Source: Achromobacter pestifer (GTDB lineage Bacteria > Pseudomonadota > Gammaproteobacteria > Burkholderiales > Burkholderiaceae_B). Taken from it: 64,000 bases of DNA. Under the pieces are notes generated by a model. That model was not told the DNA's origin, made no database searches, and saw nothing but the letters and a program-made list of their open reading frames with translations. The stretch is taken from NCBI RefSeq assembly GCF_902859625.1, contig NZ_CADIJX010000004.1:434001-498000 (forward strand). The letters are read 5' to 3'. The position numbers were made by a program, and so were the translations under genes. Shown in pieces: positions 24,705 to 33,087 of the stretch (position 1 is the first letter of the stretch; each line of letters opens with the position of its first letter).

Positions 24705-25625
24705 TCAGCGCAACACGTAGTCCTTGGGCTCGGCCGACTCCGGCAGTGGACGCACGCCCAGGCCTTCCAGCAAGTCGATTTCAATCACGCGGGCCAGCGC
24801 CGACAGCGGCAAGTCATTTTCTTCCAGGCCGAAGGGCTCTTCCAGTTCGTCGCCCAGGGCATCCAGGCCGAAGAAGGTGTAGGCGATGATGATGACCGCC
24901 ACGGGGGTCAGGTATTCCAGCGTGCCCACCAGGCCGAACGGCAGCAGCAGGCAGAACAGCCATGCCGTGCGGTGCAGCAGCAACGAATAGGCGAACGGGC
25001 AGGGCGTGAACTTGATGCGTTCACAGGCAGCCTGGATGGCGGCGCATTGCGCCACGCGCTGGGTCAGCCCCTGATACAGGATGTCGCTCAACTCACCGCG
25101 CCGCAGACAGGCCGCCAGGTCACGGTTGATCGCCATGAGCAGGGCGTCCGGCACATTGCGGCAGCCCGCCAGCGTCTCCAACTCCTCTGGCTGCACCCAG
25201 GGTCGCACGGCTTGCACCATGTCCTGGTCACGCAGCCGCGCCACCAGGCCATAGCCGAAACCAATGCAACGGCGCACCAGCCGTTCCTGCACCGGGTTGG
25301 CCGTGCTGGCCGCCAGCAGCACCGCGCTTTCACGCGCCAGGCTGCGTGCCTGCACAATCAGATCTCCCCATTGCTTGCGGGCTTCCCACCAGCGGTCATA
25401 GCAGACGTTGTTGCGAAACCCCATGAAGACCGACAGCGCCAGGCCGAAGAGCGAGAAGGGCACCGCGGTCAGATGCGCGGGCGAGAACAGTTGGCGGTGG
25501 TACATCCACACCACGACGCACGACAGCAGCGTAATGACGAGGATTCTGCTGAAAATGCGCGGGATGATGGACCCACGCAAAATGAAGAACAAGGCCAGCG
25601 CAGAGGGACGCGGACGGACGATCAT
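24705..25625 (-). CDS. Bestrophin-family membrane channel
   Basis: 306-aa inner-membrane protein of the bestrophin (formerly UPF0187) family, a homopentameric ion channel; the Klebsiella member conducts cations. Evidence is the N-terminal RPSALALFFILRGSIIPRI, the FRNNVCYDRWWEARKQWGDL segment that is a family hallmark, and the late helices VAVIIIAYTFFGLDALGDELEEPFG. The last includes the conserved acidic stretch. ATG 25625 was chosen; the frame stays open to a TTG at 25637. It is divergent from the SET gene. Confidence 0.93.
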   Translation of the reverse strand: MIVRPRPSALALFFILRGSIIPRIFSRILVITLLSCVVVWMYHRQLFSPAHLTAVPFSLFGLALSVFMGFRNNVCYDRWWEARKQWGDLIVQARSLARESAVLLAASTANPVQERLVRRCIGFGYGLVARLRDQDMVQAVRPWVQPEELETLAGCRNVPDALLMAINRDLAACLRRGELSDILYQGLTQRVAQCAAIQAACERIKFTPCPFAYSLLLHRTAWLFCLLLPFGLVGTLEYLTPVAVIIIAYTFFGLDALGDELEEPFGLEENDLPLSALARVIEIDLLEGLGVRPLPESAEPKDYVLR

Positions 25626-25692
25626 GATCAATATCAAGAGAGGAACAGGGCGCGCTCACTATACGCCTGTCATCTTGTCAAAAACGCGCCGA

Positions 25693-25698
25693 TATAAT
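25693..25698 (+). promoter_or_regulatory. TATAAT -10 box before SET gene
   Basis: A perfect TATAAT lies 44 bp upstream of the SET ATG. TTGTCA at 25675-25680 is only 12 bp away, too close for a standard -35; TGTCAT at 25668 is 19 bp away. The promoter call is therefore tentative. Confidence 0.4.
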
Positions 25699-25741
25699 TC
25701 TGTTTCGTCTCACCGCCACCGAACCGACTCCCCTCGACTCC

Positions 25742-26317
25742 ATGACCACTGAAGCCACCCCGATCAAGCCCTGGCACGTCGTCCGCCGCTCCAAGCTGCA
25801 TGGCAATGGCGTCTTCGCCGCGCGCAAGATCCCCGCAGGCACGCGCATCATTGAGTACGGCGGCGAGCGCATCAGCGCCAAGGAAGCCGACCGGCGGCAC
25901 CCGACCAATCCCGACGATCCCTTCCACACCTTCTTCTTCGCGCTCAGCTCGGGGCGCGTGATCGACGGCGGCGACGAAGGCAACGACGCCCGCTGGATCA
26001 ACCATTCCTGCGAACCCAACTGCGAGGCGCAGGAAGGCAAGCACGGCAAGCGCGTCTACATCGTCGCGCTGCGCGACCTGCCTCGCGGCACGGAGCTGTC
26101 ATACGACTACGGCCTGGTCCTGGACGGCCGCATCACCAAGGCCCTGAAGGAAGGCTACCGCTGCCTGTGCGGCACGCCTCCCTGCCGCGGCACGATGCTG
26201 GCGCTGCCTGAGAAGAAAAAGAAGAAAGCGGAAAAGCCCCCAACGGCAAACGTCGTGGAAGCGGCCAAAACCGCCGAATCGGCAACCGCGGCAAAAACAC
26301 CCGCCACGGCAAAGTAA
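25742..26317 (+). CDS. SET-domain protein-lysine methyltransferase
   Basis: 191 aa. The SET core runs from about residue 11 to 135: HGNGVFAARKIPAGTRIIEYGGE at the start, NHSCEPNC (87-94), which forms the SAM/knot site, and ELSYDY (118-123) with the catalytic tyrosines. A post-SET-like cysteine cluster follows (C141, C143, C148 in RCLCGTPPCRG), which in eukaryotic histone methyltransferases binds zinc with a cysteine of the NHSCEPNC loop. The last ~35 residues are K/A/T/P-rich. Its target here is unknown. The histone-H1-like tails in this genome are attractive candidates. It is a single gene divergent from bestrophin. Confidence 0.92.
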   Translation: MTTEATPIKPWHVVRRSKLHGNGVFAARKIPAGTRIIEYGGERISAKEADRRHPTNPDDPFHTFFFALSSGRVIDGGDEGNDARWINHSCEPNCEAQEGKHGKRVYIVALRDLPRGTELSYDYGLVLDGRITKALKEGYRCLCGTPPCRGTMLALPEKKKKKAEKPPTANVVEAAKTAESATAAKTPATAK

Positions 26318-26475
26318 AGACAGCCCAACCTCCAACTGACGCGCCCCCGCGCCAGGCGCCTCAAGAACCCACCCCGTCTCAAAAAAACAATCCCCCCCCC
26401 CCGCAATAAGCATATTCCGCCCCCCAATCCAGACAGGCGTACAATTCCCGACAGTCGTTAACACGACATGCAGTA

Positions 26476-26626
26476 CGTCTTCAGGGCGGGGTGTAATTCC
26501 CCACCGGCGGTATGCCATGCAATGTGGCGAGCCCGCGAGCGCCCGGCGTCCTTCACGGACATCGGGGTCAGCAGATCTGGTGAAATGCCAGAGCCGACGG
26601 TCATAGTCCGGATGAGAGAAGATGTG
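26476..26626 (+). ncRNA. FMN riboswitch (RFN element)
   Basis: Conserved RFN blocks appear in order: CTTCAGGGCGGGGTG, AATTCCCCACCGGCGGT, GAGCCCGCGAGC, GATCTGGTGAAATGCCAG, GCCGACGGTCATAGTCCGGATG and the closing AGAGAAGATG, which pairs with CGTCTTC at the start (P1). It controls the ribB gene 114 bp downstream. A TACAAT at 26440-26445 may be the -10 box. The 422-bp gap 26318-26739 between the SET gene and ribB holds this element and the hairpin below. Confidence 0.97.
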
Positions 26627-26645
26627 CCGGCACATTCCCGATTGC

Positions 26646-26665
26646 CCGGGCGCGCTTGCGCCCGG
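26646..26665 (+). promoter_or_regulatory. Hairpin in riboswitch expression platform
   Basis: A perfect 8-bp stem, CCGGGCGC/GCGCCCGG (loop GCTT), lies 20 nt after the RFN aptamer and 75 nt before ribB. No T run follows, so it may act by Rho or translational control rather than as an intrinsic terminator. Confidence 0.55.
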
Positions 26666-26739
26666 ACGATCGTATTGCGTTCGGCAGTCGATTAGCCCTG
26701 AAACGTTTTTCGCCCACTTTTATTTGCGAGAGCGTTTCA

Positions 26740-27453
26740 ATGTCCAGCCTCAATACCCAGCAGTCCCTTCCCAGCCTGGCTTCACAACCGTTCGCTGCCC
26801 GTTTGCAGCGCGCGCTGCATCATCTGCGCCTGGGCCGTCCCGTCATCCTCATGGACGACTTTGACCGCGAGAACGAAGCCGATCTGATCGTTGCCGCCGA
26901 CAAGCTGACCGTGCCCGTCATGGCCCAGCTGATCCGCGACGGTAGCGGCATCGTCTGCCTGTGCCTGCCCGGCGACACCCTGGACCGCCTGGAACTTCCC
27001 CCCATGGTCCAGCGCAACCAGAGCCGCTTCGCCACCGCCTTCACGGTTTCCATCGAAGCGCGTGAAGGCGTCAGCACCGGCGTGTCGGCCGTGGACCGCG
27101 TCACCACGATCCGCGCCGCCATCTCGCCCTCGGCCCAAAGCGACGACATCGTCAGCCCCGGCCACGTGTTCCCGCTGCGCGCCCAACCGGGCGGCGTGCT
27201 GACCCGCCGCGGCCACACCGAAGGCTCGGTCGACCTGGCCGTGCTGGCCGGCCTGCGCCCGGCTGGCGTGCTGTGCGAACTGATGAACGCCGACGGCACC
27301 ATGATGCGTGGCGCCTCGCTGGAACGCTACGCCGCCCAGCATGGCCTGGTCGCGCTGACCATCGCCGAACTGGCCGACCATCTGCAAAAGCTGAAGGATG
27401 GCCAGGCAGAAAACGTGGACGACGAAGTCCTGGAAATGGCGGCCACGGTCTAA
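26740..27453 (+). CDS. ribB: 3,4-dihydroxy-2-butanone 4-phosphate synthase
   Basis: Makes the four-carbon precursor of riboflavin from ribulose 5-phosphate. 237 aa, a stand-alone RibB without a GTP cyclohydrolase II domain. The metal/substrate loop is [11 protein letters not shown] (39-49). [35 protein letters not shown] and the late [11 protein letters not shown] block are all intact. ATG 26740 was chosen for its position after the riboswitch leader. Bacteria with RFN-controlled single ribB genes often use it as an extra flavin-responsive copy beside the main rib operon. Whether another copy exists is not visible here. Confidence 0.96.
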   Translation: MSSLNTQQSLPSLASQPFAARLQRALHHLRLGRPVILMDDFDRENEADLIVAADKLTVPVMAQLIRDGSGIVCLCLPGDTLDRLELPPMVQRNQSRFATAFTVSIEAREGVSTGVSAVDRVTTIRAAISPSAQSDDIVSPGHVFPLRAQPGGVLTRRGHTEGSVDLAVLAGLRPAGVLCELMNADGTMMRGASLERYAAQHGLVALTIAELADHLQKLKDGQAENVDDEVLEMAATV

Positions 27454-27529
27454 GGCCGGCATTGACGCATCGGAGGCTGCGCCCACGCGCAGTCTTCGGC
27501 TTGTTGCCGCCTGCCTGCCCCCAAGCGCG

Positions 27530-28735
27530 TTATGTCCGCGCCGGGCGTCGCAGCGCCACGGCCACGCATACCGCGGCCAACGCGCACGCCCCGCCCATCG
27601 CGTACACCGCGCCATACCCTTGCGCGCTTGCCAGCCAACCCGCCGTCGGGCCGCTGATGCCCAGCGCCACGTCCAGAAACGCCACATACGCCCCCATGGC
27701 CGCGCCACGGCTGGCCGCTGGCACGCGCCGCACGGCCTCCACGCCAAAAGCCGGAAACGCCAGCGAATAGCCCGCGCCAGTCAGCAACGCGCCCCCGTAC
27801 GCCCACGCCGGCGTGGCGCCCGACCAGATCAGCCATTGGCCCACGGCCTCGATCACCACGCACACCAGCGCCACGCGCGCGCCGCCCAACTTGTCCGGCA
27901 ACCCCGCGAAGAAGACCCGGGCCAGGATGAAGCCCACCCCGAACGCGCTGAACATCCACGCAGCGCCGTCCCAGCCGCGTTCCGCGAAGAACAGGCTGAC
28001 AAATGCAGTGATCACGCCGAACCCGACGCTGGTCAACGCCAGGCCCAGGCCGGGCAGCAACACCATGCCCAGCACACGGTAGAACGGCGTGCGCACGCCC
28101 CCCACGGCGCGCACCGCGCGCTGCGGCAGCACCAGCGCCAAGGCGCCCAGCGGAATCAGGACCGTCGCCCACGCCATGCCGGCGAAACCCGTGGCGTCGT
28201 ATAGCCACATGCCGGCGGGTGCGCCCAGCGCATAGGCGGCGTAGATGGCAACGCCCACCCAGGCCATCACGCGGCCCGCGTTCTGCGGCCCCACGCGGCC
28301 CACGCCCCAGCTCAGCGCCCCGGTGGCGATCAGGCTTTCCCCGCATCCCATCAGCGCGCGCCCCGCCAGCAAGGCGGCCAGTGCCGCCTGCGGATGTGCC
28401 GACAACGCAGCGGCCAGGACATACAGCAGGCCCGCCGCCGCGCCCAACATGAAGCCGATCACCACCGCGCGCTTGGCGCCGCGACGATCCACCAGCGCCC
28501 CAGCATAGGCGCGCGACAACAGGGCGGCAGCAAACTGCAAGCCCGCCACCACGCCGACCACCAGCGCACCCATCGCCAACGTGCCGCTGACATACAGCGG
28601 CAAAACGGGCATCGGCAAGCCAACCATGAAGAACCCGATGAACACGGCCAGGACCAAAGGCAACAGTTGCGCAAAAACAGAGCGCACGGGTTCGTGGGCC
28701 GCAGGCGGGGCCCCGGCCGTCGAAACATTCGACAT
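27530..28735 (-). CDS. MFS transporter
   Basis: 401-aa major facilitator with 12 predicted membrane segments. ATG 28735 follows AAGGA. The MFS loop 2-3 motif is present as YAGALVDRRGAKRAV. PMPVLPLYVSGTL in helix 1-2 and the second-half GRALMGCGESLIATGALSWGVGRVG resemble the YhhS-type exporters (UPF0226). It is divergent from a TetR gene that probably represses it. It likely exports a toxic small molecule, but the substrate is unknown. Confidence 0.9.
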   Translation of the reverse strand: MSNVSTAGAPPAAHEPVRSVFAQLLPLVLAVFIGFFMVGLPMPVLPLYVSGTLAMGALVVGVVAGLQFAAALLSRAYAGALVDRRGAKRAVVIGFMLGAAAGLLYVLAAALSAHPQAALAALLAGRALMGCGESLIATGALSWGVGRVGPQNAGRVMAWVGVAIYAAYALGAPAGMWLYDATGFAGMAWATVLIPLGALALVLPQRAVRAVGGVRTPFYRVLGMVLLPGLGLALTSVGFGVITAFVSLFFAERGWDGAAWMFSAFGVGFILARVFFAGLPDKLGGARVALVCVVIEAVGQWLIWSGATPAWAYGGALLTGAGYSLAFPAFGVEAVRRVPAASRGAAMGAYVAFLDVALGISGPTAGWLASAQGYGAVYAMGGACALAAVCVAVALRRPART

Positions 28736-28769
28736 GAAGAATCCTTGAAAGGGTGAGTTGCAATCCGAA

Positions 28770-28853
28770 GCCATCGCGGGAAAATCAGCGATGGCATAAT
28801 CCGCGCTTGCGGTAATGATCAGATTGCCTGCCGTAAATTTTATGAGCCATCGC
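28770..28853. promoter_or_regulatory. Candidate TetR operators (GCCATCGC repeats)
   Basis: GCCATCGC occurs at 28770-28777 and 28846-28853, and its reverse complement at 28788-28795. The first two form a perfect 8-bp inverted repeat with a 10-bp spacer just upstream of the MFS gene. They lie in the 149-bp region shared by the MFS and TetR promoters. Confidence 0.5.
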
Positions 28854-28884
28854 TCAGGTTTGATACTCGCCTTTCAACGCATCC

Positions 28885-29577
28885 ATGACCGCCATCCCTC
28901 AGCCCCGGAAATCGCCGCGCCAGCTTCGATCCCAGCACACCGTCGACACGATCCTGCAAGCCACGGCTCGCGTTTTGGCCTCGCACGGCTATGCCGGCAC
29001 CAACACCAACCTGATCGCGGAGACGGCCGGCGTCAGCGTCGGTTCGCTGTACCAGTATTTCCCGAACAAGAACGCACTGATCGCGGCGCTGCACCAGCGC
29101 CACGACAACCAGATGCTGGACGTCATTGATGATGTCCTGAACAGCAACCCCGCCGCCACGCTGCAAGAGCGCGTGGCCGCCATCGTGCAGGCCATGCTGC
29201 ACGCGCATTTGCTGGAACCGGCGCTGCATCGCGTGTTGGAACGCGAATTCCCGCTGTTCGACACGCCGCGCGAACACAGTCTGGCCGACCAGGACATCCA
29301 CCGCCGCATGCGGCATCTGCTGGAACTGCACCGCGCCGAGATCGCGCAACAGGACCGCGACCTGGCGACCTACGTCGTGCTGCGCATCATGGAATCATTG
29401 GTGCATGCGGCGGCGCTTGAGCCGCCTGCGGGCTTCTCCTCCGAACAGCTGGAGCAAGCCGTGGTGAACGCCGTCATGGGATATCTGGGCACGCCCGGCG
29501 GCGTAGCGCAACGGGTGGCGAAGGCCGCCAAACCGACGGCAGCCAGGAAGGCCACGCGCCGGAAGACGACGGCCTGA
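28885..29577 (+). CDS. TetR/AcrR-family transcriptional regulator
   Basis: 230 aa. The N-terminal helix-turn-helix is at about residues 22-62 (TILQATARVLASHGYAGTNTNLIAETAGVSVGSLYQYFPNKNALI), the classic TetR DNA-binding pattern. The remainder is the helical ligand domain. The last ~20 residues (KAAKPTAARKATRRKTTA) are a basic Ala/Lys/Arg tail not typical of TetR proteins and similar in style to the topB tail. It probably represses the divergent MFS gene. It converges with the next gene, with a 1-bp gap. Confidence 0.93.
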   Translation: MTAIPQPRKSPRQLRSQHTVDTILQATARVLASHGYAGTNTNLIAETAGVSVGSLYQYFPNKNALIAALHQRHDNQMLDVIDDVLNSNPAATLQERVAAIVQAMLHAHLLEPALHRVLEREFPLFDTPREHSLADQDIHRRMRHLLELHRAEIAQQDRDLATYVVLRIMESLVHAAALEPPAGFSSEQLEQAVVNAVMGYLGTPGGVAQRVAKAAKPTAARKATRRKTTA

Positions 29578-29578
29578 C

Positions 29579-30088
29579 CTAGCGGCTGGCGTCCTCGGCC
29601 ATGCGGGCCAGGCAATCGGACGCCTTGCCCACCACAATGCGTGCGCTGCACGCCAGCATCAGATTCAGGTTCAGGCCGAAGTCTTCCACGGTGTTGCCGT
29701 CGGCATCCACCATGCGCGCCGCGCCATCGTCGGCCGCGGCGCCCACGGCAACCTGATCGATCAGTGACCCGGCCTGGTTGGTGTAGCCCCATACCGGCTT
29801 GCCGCAAGCGATGGCGTAGCCCACTTCAAAGGCCGTGCCGGAATCGGGTTCGGCGCCGCGGAACGTATTCAGATTGGCCATCACCATATCGGCACGCCGG
29901 ATCAGCGCTACGTTCTCGCGGTAGATCCACTGCGCCAGCGCCTGGCCCGACAAGTCCTTGGGCGCCGTATTGTCCAGCGGGAACAATCCGTCGAAACCAT
30001 AGGTGGCGCATAACGCCTTGAGCCGTTGGCCGTGCGCCACGGCATCGGGCAGGAATACGTCAAAACCCGCGAGATACACGCTGCGCAT
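29579..30088 (-). CDS. Nucleoside 2-deoxyribosyltransferase-like protein
   Basis: 169 aa. The N-terminus MRSVYLAGFDVF matches the YLAG phosphate/base loop of the family. FRGAEPDSGTAFEVGYA (77-91) carries the conserved Asp (82) and the likely catalytic Glu (88). RRADMVMANLNTF is the usual preceding strand. Such enzymes swap or hydrolyse nucleobases on deoxynucleosides or nucleotides. The start is ATG 30088. It is just downstream of, and probably co-transcribed with, the flavin-reductase-like gene (5-bp gap). The substrate is unknown. Confidence 0.85.
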   Translation of the reverse strand: MRSVYLAGFDVFLPDAVAHGQRLKALCATYGFDGLFPLDNTAPKDLSGQALAQWIYRENVALIRRADMVMANLNTFRGAEPDSGTAFEVGYAIACGKPVWGYTNQAGSLIDQVAVGAAADDGAARMVDADGNTVEDFGLNLNLMLACSARIVVGKASDCLARMAEDASR

Positions 30089-30093
30089 AAGGG

Positions 30094-30663
30094 CTACTCC
30101 GGTTCTGATACGTTGAAAGCCTCGCCGGTGGCAAAGAAGGAACCGCCGGCCAGATAGTGGACCGAACGCCGGTCGTCCTGCGGGAAATGCCAGCGGTTTT
30201 CCGAGAACACGTCCGGCGCCGCCCACGCGGCGACGACCTCGCCGATGAAGAGATCATAAGCCTGTTGATTGTGCGGTTCCGGCACGACCTTGCATTCCAG
30301 CCAGCCCAGGCAGTCACTGATCAACGGCGCACCGATCTTGCTGGCCGGAAAGGTCGTCAACCCACTGGCCTGGAACTTGTCTTCGTCGCGACCGGAATTC
30401 GACCCCACCAACAAGGTGGCCTGCGCTTGCGCGCGCGACGGGATGCACAGCGCGAATTCGCCCGATGCTTCAATCAGTTCGCGCGTGTACGTGTTCTTGT
30501 CCACCACGACCAGCATCTTGGCCGGGTTGAAATCCAGCGGCATCGCCCAAGCGGCCGCCATCACGTTGCGGGCGTCACCATGGGCGCTGGTCACCAGCAC
30601 CGTGGGGCCATGGTTCAGCAACAGATACGAGCGAGGCAGGTCAACGGCTTGAATCTTGGACAT
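30094..30663 (-). CDS. Flavin reductase-like (FMN-binding) protein
   Basis: 189-aa split-barrel flavin-reductase-like protein. HGPTVLVTSAHGDARNVMAAAWAMPLDFNPAKMLVVVDKNTYT at 18-60 is the family's FMN-binding region. EFALCIPSRAQAQATLLVGSNSGRDEDKF follows. Members reduce flavin with NAD(P)H or act as stand-alone oxidoreductases. The start is ATG 30663 with AAGAG upstream. It forms a short same-strand run with the SnoaL-like and deoxyribosyltransferase-like genes. Confidence 0.88.
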   Translation of the reverse strand: MSKIQAVDLPRSYLLLNHGPTVLVTSAHGDARNVMAAAWAMPLDFNPAKMLVVVDKNTYTRELIEASGEFALCIPSRAQAQATLLVGSNSGRDEDKFQASGLTTFPASKIGAPLISDCLGWLECKVVPEPHNQQAYDLFIGEVVAAWAAPDVFSENRWHFPQDDRRSVHYLAGGSFFATGEAFNVSEPE

Positions 30664-30674
30664 GAAGCAACTCT

Positions 30675-31133
30675 TTAGAACATGCCATTCTGATTGGCGG
30701 GGTTCTCGGGAATTTCCTGACTGACGTCCCAGTGCTCAACGATCTTACCCTTGTCCACACGGAAGATATCGATGACCGCCTGGCCACGGTCTTCCGGCGA
30801 ATCGCGCCATTGGTTGTGGATCACCACCAGATCGCCTTCGGCGATCACGCGCTTGATCTCGACGATGGCTTGCGGATGTTGATCGAAATAGGGCGGAAAG
30901 AAATCCACCATCGGCCCCACGCCGTCGCGCATGTACGGGTTGTGCTGCACGTAGTCCGGGCTGACGTACAGGCGCACCGCCTCGTCGATCTCGCGGTCCT
31001 GGAACATCATGCGGAAGAACGCCGTCACGATGTCCTTGTTCGACTGGGGCGCAGCCGCAAGCGCTGGCGCTGCCGCCAGGCAGTTGGAGGCGACCAGCAC
31101 ACAGGCGGCCAACGATTTCAACTTCATACGCAT
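30675..31133 (-). CDS. Secreted SnoaL-like (NTF2-fold) protein
   Basis: About 152 aa with a Sec signal peptide (MRMKLKSLAACVLVASNCLA... ending near ALA), then an NTF2-like domain: NKDIVTAFFRMMFQDREIDEAVRLYVSPDYVQHNP is the SnoaL opening, and VIHNQWRDSPEDRGQAVIDIFRVDKGKIVEHWDVSQE is the closing sheet. Starts at 31133 or 31127 (ATG) are both possible; upstream in-frame codons add a non-signal extension. It is 11 bp before the flavin-reductase gene. Proteins of this class are often annotated as polyketide-cyclase-like without a known reaction. Confidence 0.82.
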   Translation of the reverse strand: MRMKLKSLAACVLVASNCLAAAPALAAAPQSNKDIVTAFFRMMFQDREIDEAVRLYVSPDYVQHNPYMRDGVGPMVDFFPPYFDQHPQAIVEIKRVIAEGDLVVIHNQWRDSPEDRGQAVIDIFRVDKGKIVEHWDVSQEIPENPANQNGMF

Positions 31134-31204
31134 ACAGGGCAACTCAGGATGACGCCGATCGGCGGGCCGCCAGTTTACAAACAAAAAAGCGAATTTCGAC
31201 AATG

Positions 31205-31235
31205 AAAAAGGAGCCCTTGACGGGCTCCCTTTTCT
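31205..31235 (-). terminator. Rho-independent terminator
   Basis: The stem GGAGCCC/GGGCTCC (31210-31216 and 31222-31228) has a 5-nt loop. On the minus strand it is followed by TTTTT, so it terminates the NAD(P)-binding gene at 31248. The plus side has CTTTTCTT. Confidence 0.88.
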
Positions 31236-31247
31236 TGCCTTGCCGGC

Positions 31248-31859
31248 TCAGTAGCCAACCGTGAAACGGCGGCGCGAATGCTTGGGCGTTTCGATTTCAT
31301 CGACGAGCGCGATGGCGTAGTCTTCCATCGAAATCCAGCTTTTGCCTTCTTCGTCGGCCAGCAGGTAGTCATCACCCACACGGAACGTGCCGGTGCGTTC
31401 GCCCGGTTCGAACATCGCGGAGGGTGACAGGAACGTCCAGTTCAGCACATTCTCCTGGCGCAGCGTATCCAGGAACACGACACCAGCGCGCGCCTCCGGC
31501 TTATAGGCGTCAGGGAATTCCGGGGTATCGATCAGCAGCATTCCAGGCGCCACCAGCAGACTGCCCGCGCCACCCACGACCAGCAGGCGAGGCACGCCGG
31601 CATTCTTCACGGCGGTCAACAGCGGCCGGGCATCGGTGGACACGAAGCGCGTGGCGCTGATGACGGCGTCATGGCCGGTCAGCAGCGGGGTCAGGGTAGC
31701 GGGATCGGTGGCATCGCCTTGCTGGACCGTCAGGCCGGGCTGGGCATTGACGTCGGCCGGGTTGCGGGCGATGCCCGTCACTTGATGGCCGCGCTTGAGC
31801 AATTCGTCCGCCACACGTGACCCCACGCGGCCGGTAATTCCGATCAATGCAATTTTCAT
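31248..31859 (-). CDS. NAD(P)H-binding oxidoreductase (NmrA/YwnB-like)
   Basis: 203-aa atypical SDR. The start MKIALIGITGRVGSRVADELLKRGHQVTGIARNP has the GxxGxxG dinucleotide loop (residues 7-13). RLLVVGGAGSL is the central strand, and NWTFLSPSAMFEPGERTGTFR the substrate loop. It lacks the YxxxK pair, as many NmrA-like members do. ATG 31859 was chosen over the upstream-extended frame. It is a single gene with its own terminator. Its role, possibly redox sensing or quinone/flavin reduction, is not clear. Confidence 0.87.
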   Translation of the reverse strand: MKIALIGITGRVGSRVADELLKRGHQVTGIARNPADVNAQPGLTVQQGDATDPATLTPLLTGHDAVISATRFVSTDARPLLTAVKNAGVPRLLVVGGAGSLLVAPGMLLIDTPEFPDAYKPEARAGVVFLDTLRQENVLNWTFLSPSAMFEPGERTGTFRVGDDYLLADEEGKSWISMEDYAIALVDEIETPKHSRRRFTVGY

Positions 31860-32014
31860 GGTCTTGCTCCTAAGGAAGCGAGCCGGAGCGGGCGGCGCAC
31901 GACGCGCCGCAACACGCCCCGGTTCAGGCAAATCCATACTATTCGGTCAAATCCGAACAAAAAACCCACAAAACCAGAAGAGTTTTTTGCAATCCATGCA
32001 CCAATCGACCGAAT

Positions 32015-32941
32015 TCAACCGGCGTTGCGCTGCGCCTGATAGACCTGCAAGTGCGAATAGGCAACCCGCAGATAGGTGGCATCCACGCCCAAGGTCTGGG
32101 CGCGGCGGACCATGTCGCCCACGATGTGGTCCGCCTCGACCGGCAGGCCTTGGCGCAAATCCCGGAACATGGATGCCGTCATGGGCTGGGTGCGGTCGCT
32201 CATCAGTTTTTGCGCGAACGCATCGGCCTCGGGACGCACCGCATGGCCGGACGCAGCCGCCACGGCCTGCGATTCCTGCAACAGGCTCTTCAAGATATCG
32301 ATACCGTCGTCGGTCGACGCAATCTGCCCAACCGAGCCGCGCATCAGGCAGGTGCCGGCCGCCAGCGTGGTCAGCATGACGTACTTTTCCCAGATGTCTT
32401 GATGGATGTCGTCGCTGAGGCGGCTGACGTATTCACCGCCAGCCAGCGCCTGCTCCAACGCCACACAGCGCGCGCTGCGGGCTGGGCCGGCGCGTTCGCC
32501 GAAGACGATGCTGGCATGCTTGCCCAGGTGCACGACTTCGCCTTCGGGACCCAGCGTGGCATTGATCTGGCACAGGCCGCCCAACACGCGGTGCGGTTCA
32601 AATTCGCGGTCCAGCACGTCGTACTGCAACACGCCATTCATGATGGGCAGCACCGCCGTATCCGGGCCGACCGCGGGGCGGATGGCGTCAATCGCGCTGG
32701 CCAGGTCATAGGCCTTGCAGCTGAGCACGATCACGTCGTACTGGCCTTGCAAGGTCTGCTGCGTTGCCAGTTTCGGGTGCAGGGTGGCGTCGCCAAACGG
32801 GCTCTGGATGCGCAAGCCTTGCTCGCGGATCCGGGCCGCGCGCGGTTCGCGCACCAGAAAAGTCACGTCCGCACCCGCCTGGGCGGCGCGTCCGCCGAAA
32901 TATCCACCGGTGCCGCCGGCACCCAAGAACAACAACCGCAT
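32015..32941 (-). CDS. 2-dehydropantoate 2-reductase family protein
   Basis: 308-aa PanE/ApbA-family reductase. The N-terminal Rossmann loop is FLGAGGTGGYFGGRAAQAGADV (7-17 core). SCKAYDLASAIDAI contains the conserved lysine. PIMNGVLQYDVL with the Asn-Gly pair and the C-terminal helical domain complete the family pattern. The reaction would be NADPH reduction of ketopantoate in pantothenate synthesis. Betaproteobacteria often carry several paralogues acting on other keto acids, so the exact role is open. Start is ATG 32941. Confidence 0.88.
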   Translation of the reverse strand: MRLLFLGAGGTGGYFGGRAAQAGADVTFLVREPRAARIREQGLRIQSPFGDATLHPKLATQQTLQGQYDVIVLSCKAYDLASAIDAIRPAVGPDTAVLPIMNGVLQYDVLDREFEPHRVLGGLCQINATLGPEGEVVHLGKHASIVFGERAGPARSARCVALEQALAGGEYVSRLSDDIHQDIWEKYVMLTTLAAGTCLMRGSVGQIASTDDGIDILKSLLQESQAVAAASGHAVRPEADAFAQKLMSDRTQPMTASMFRDLRQGLPVEADHIVGDMVRRAQTLGVDATYLRVAYSHLQVYQAQRNAG

Positions 32942-33087
32942 TTGTCTCTCCTGTAGCTGCCCGCCTGTTGCGCGGGCTGATACGGAATTATGCGCTTGGC
33001 ACGGCGGGCGGCCCACTCGGCACGACCTTGGCCGCCCACGCGCCGGACAGGGCATGGCGGCCAAACGCTGACCGCCCAGCCGCCGGT

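Noticed and set aside
27477..27492. Hairpin CTGCGC/GCGCAG after ribB considered as its terminator
   Set aside because: Only 6 bp and no T run; not enough to call an intrinsic terminator.
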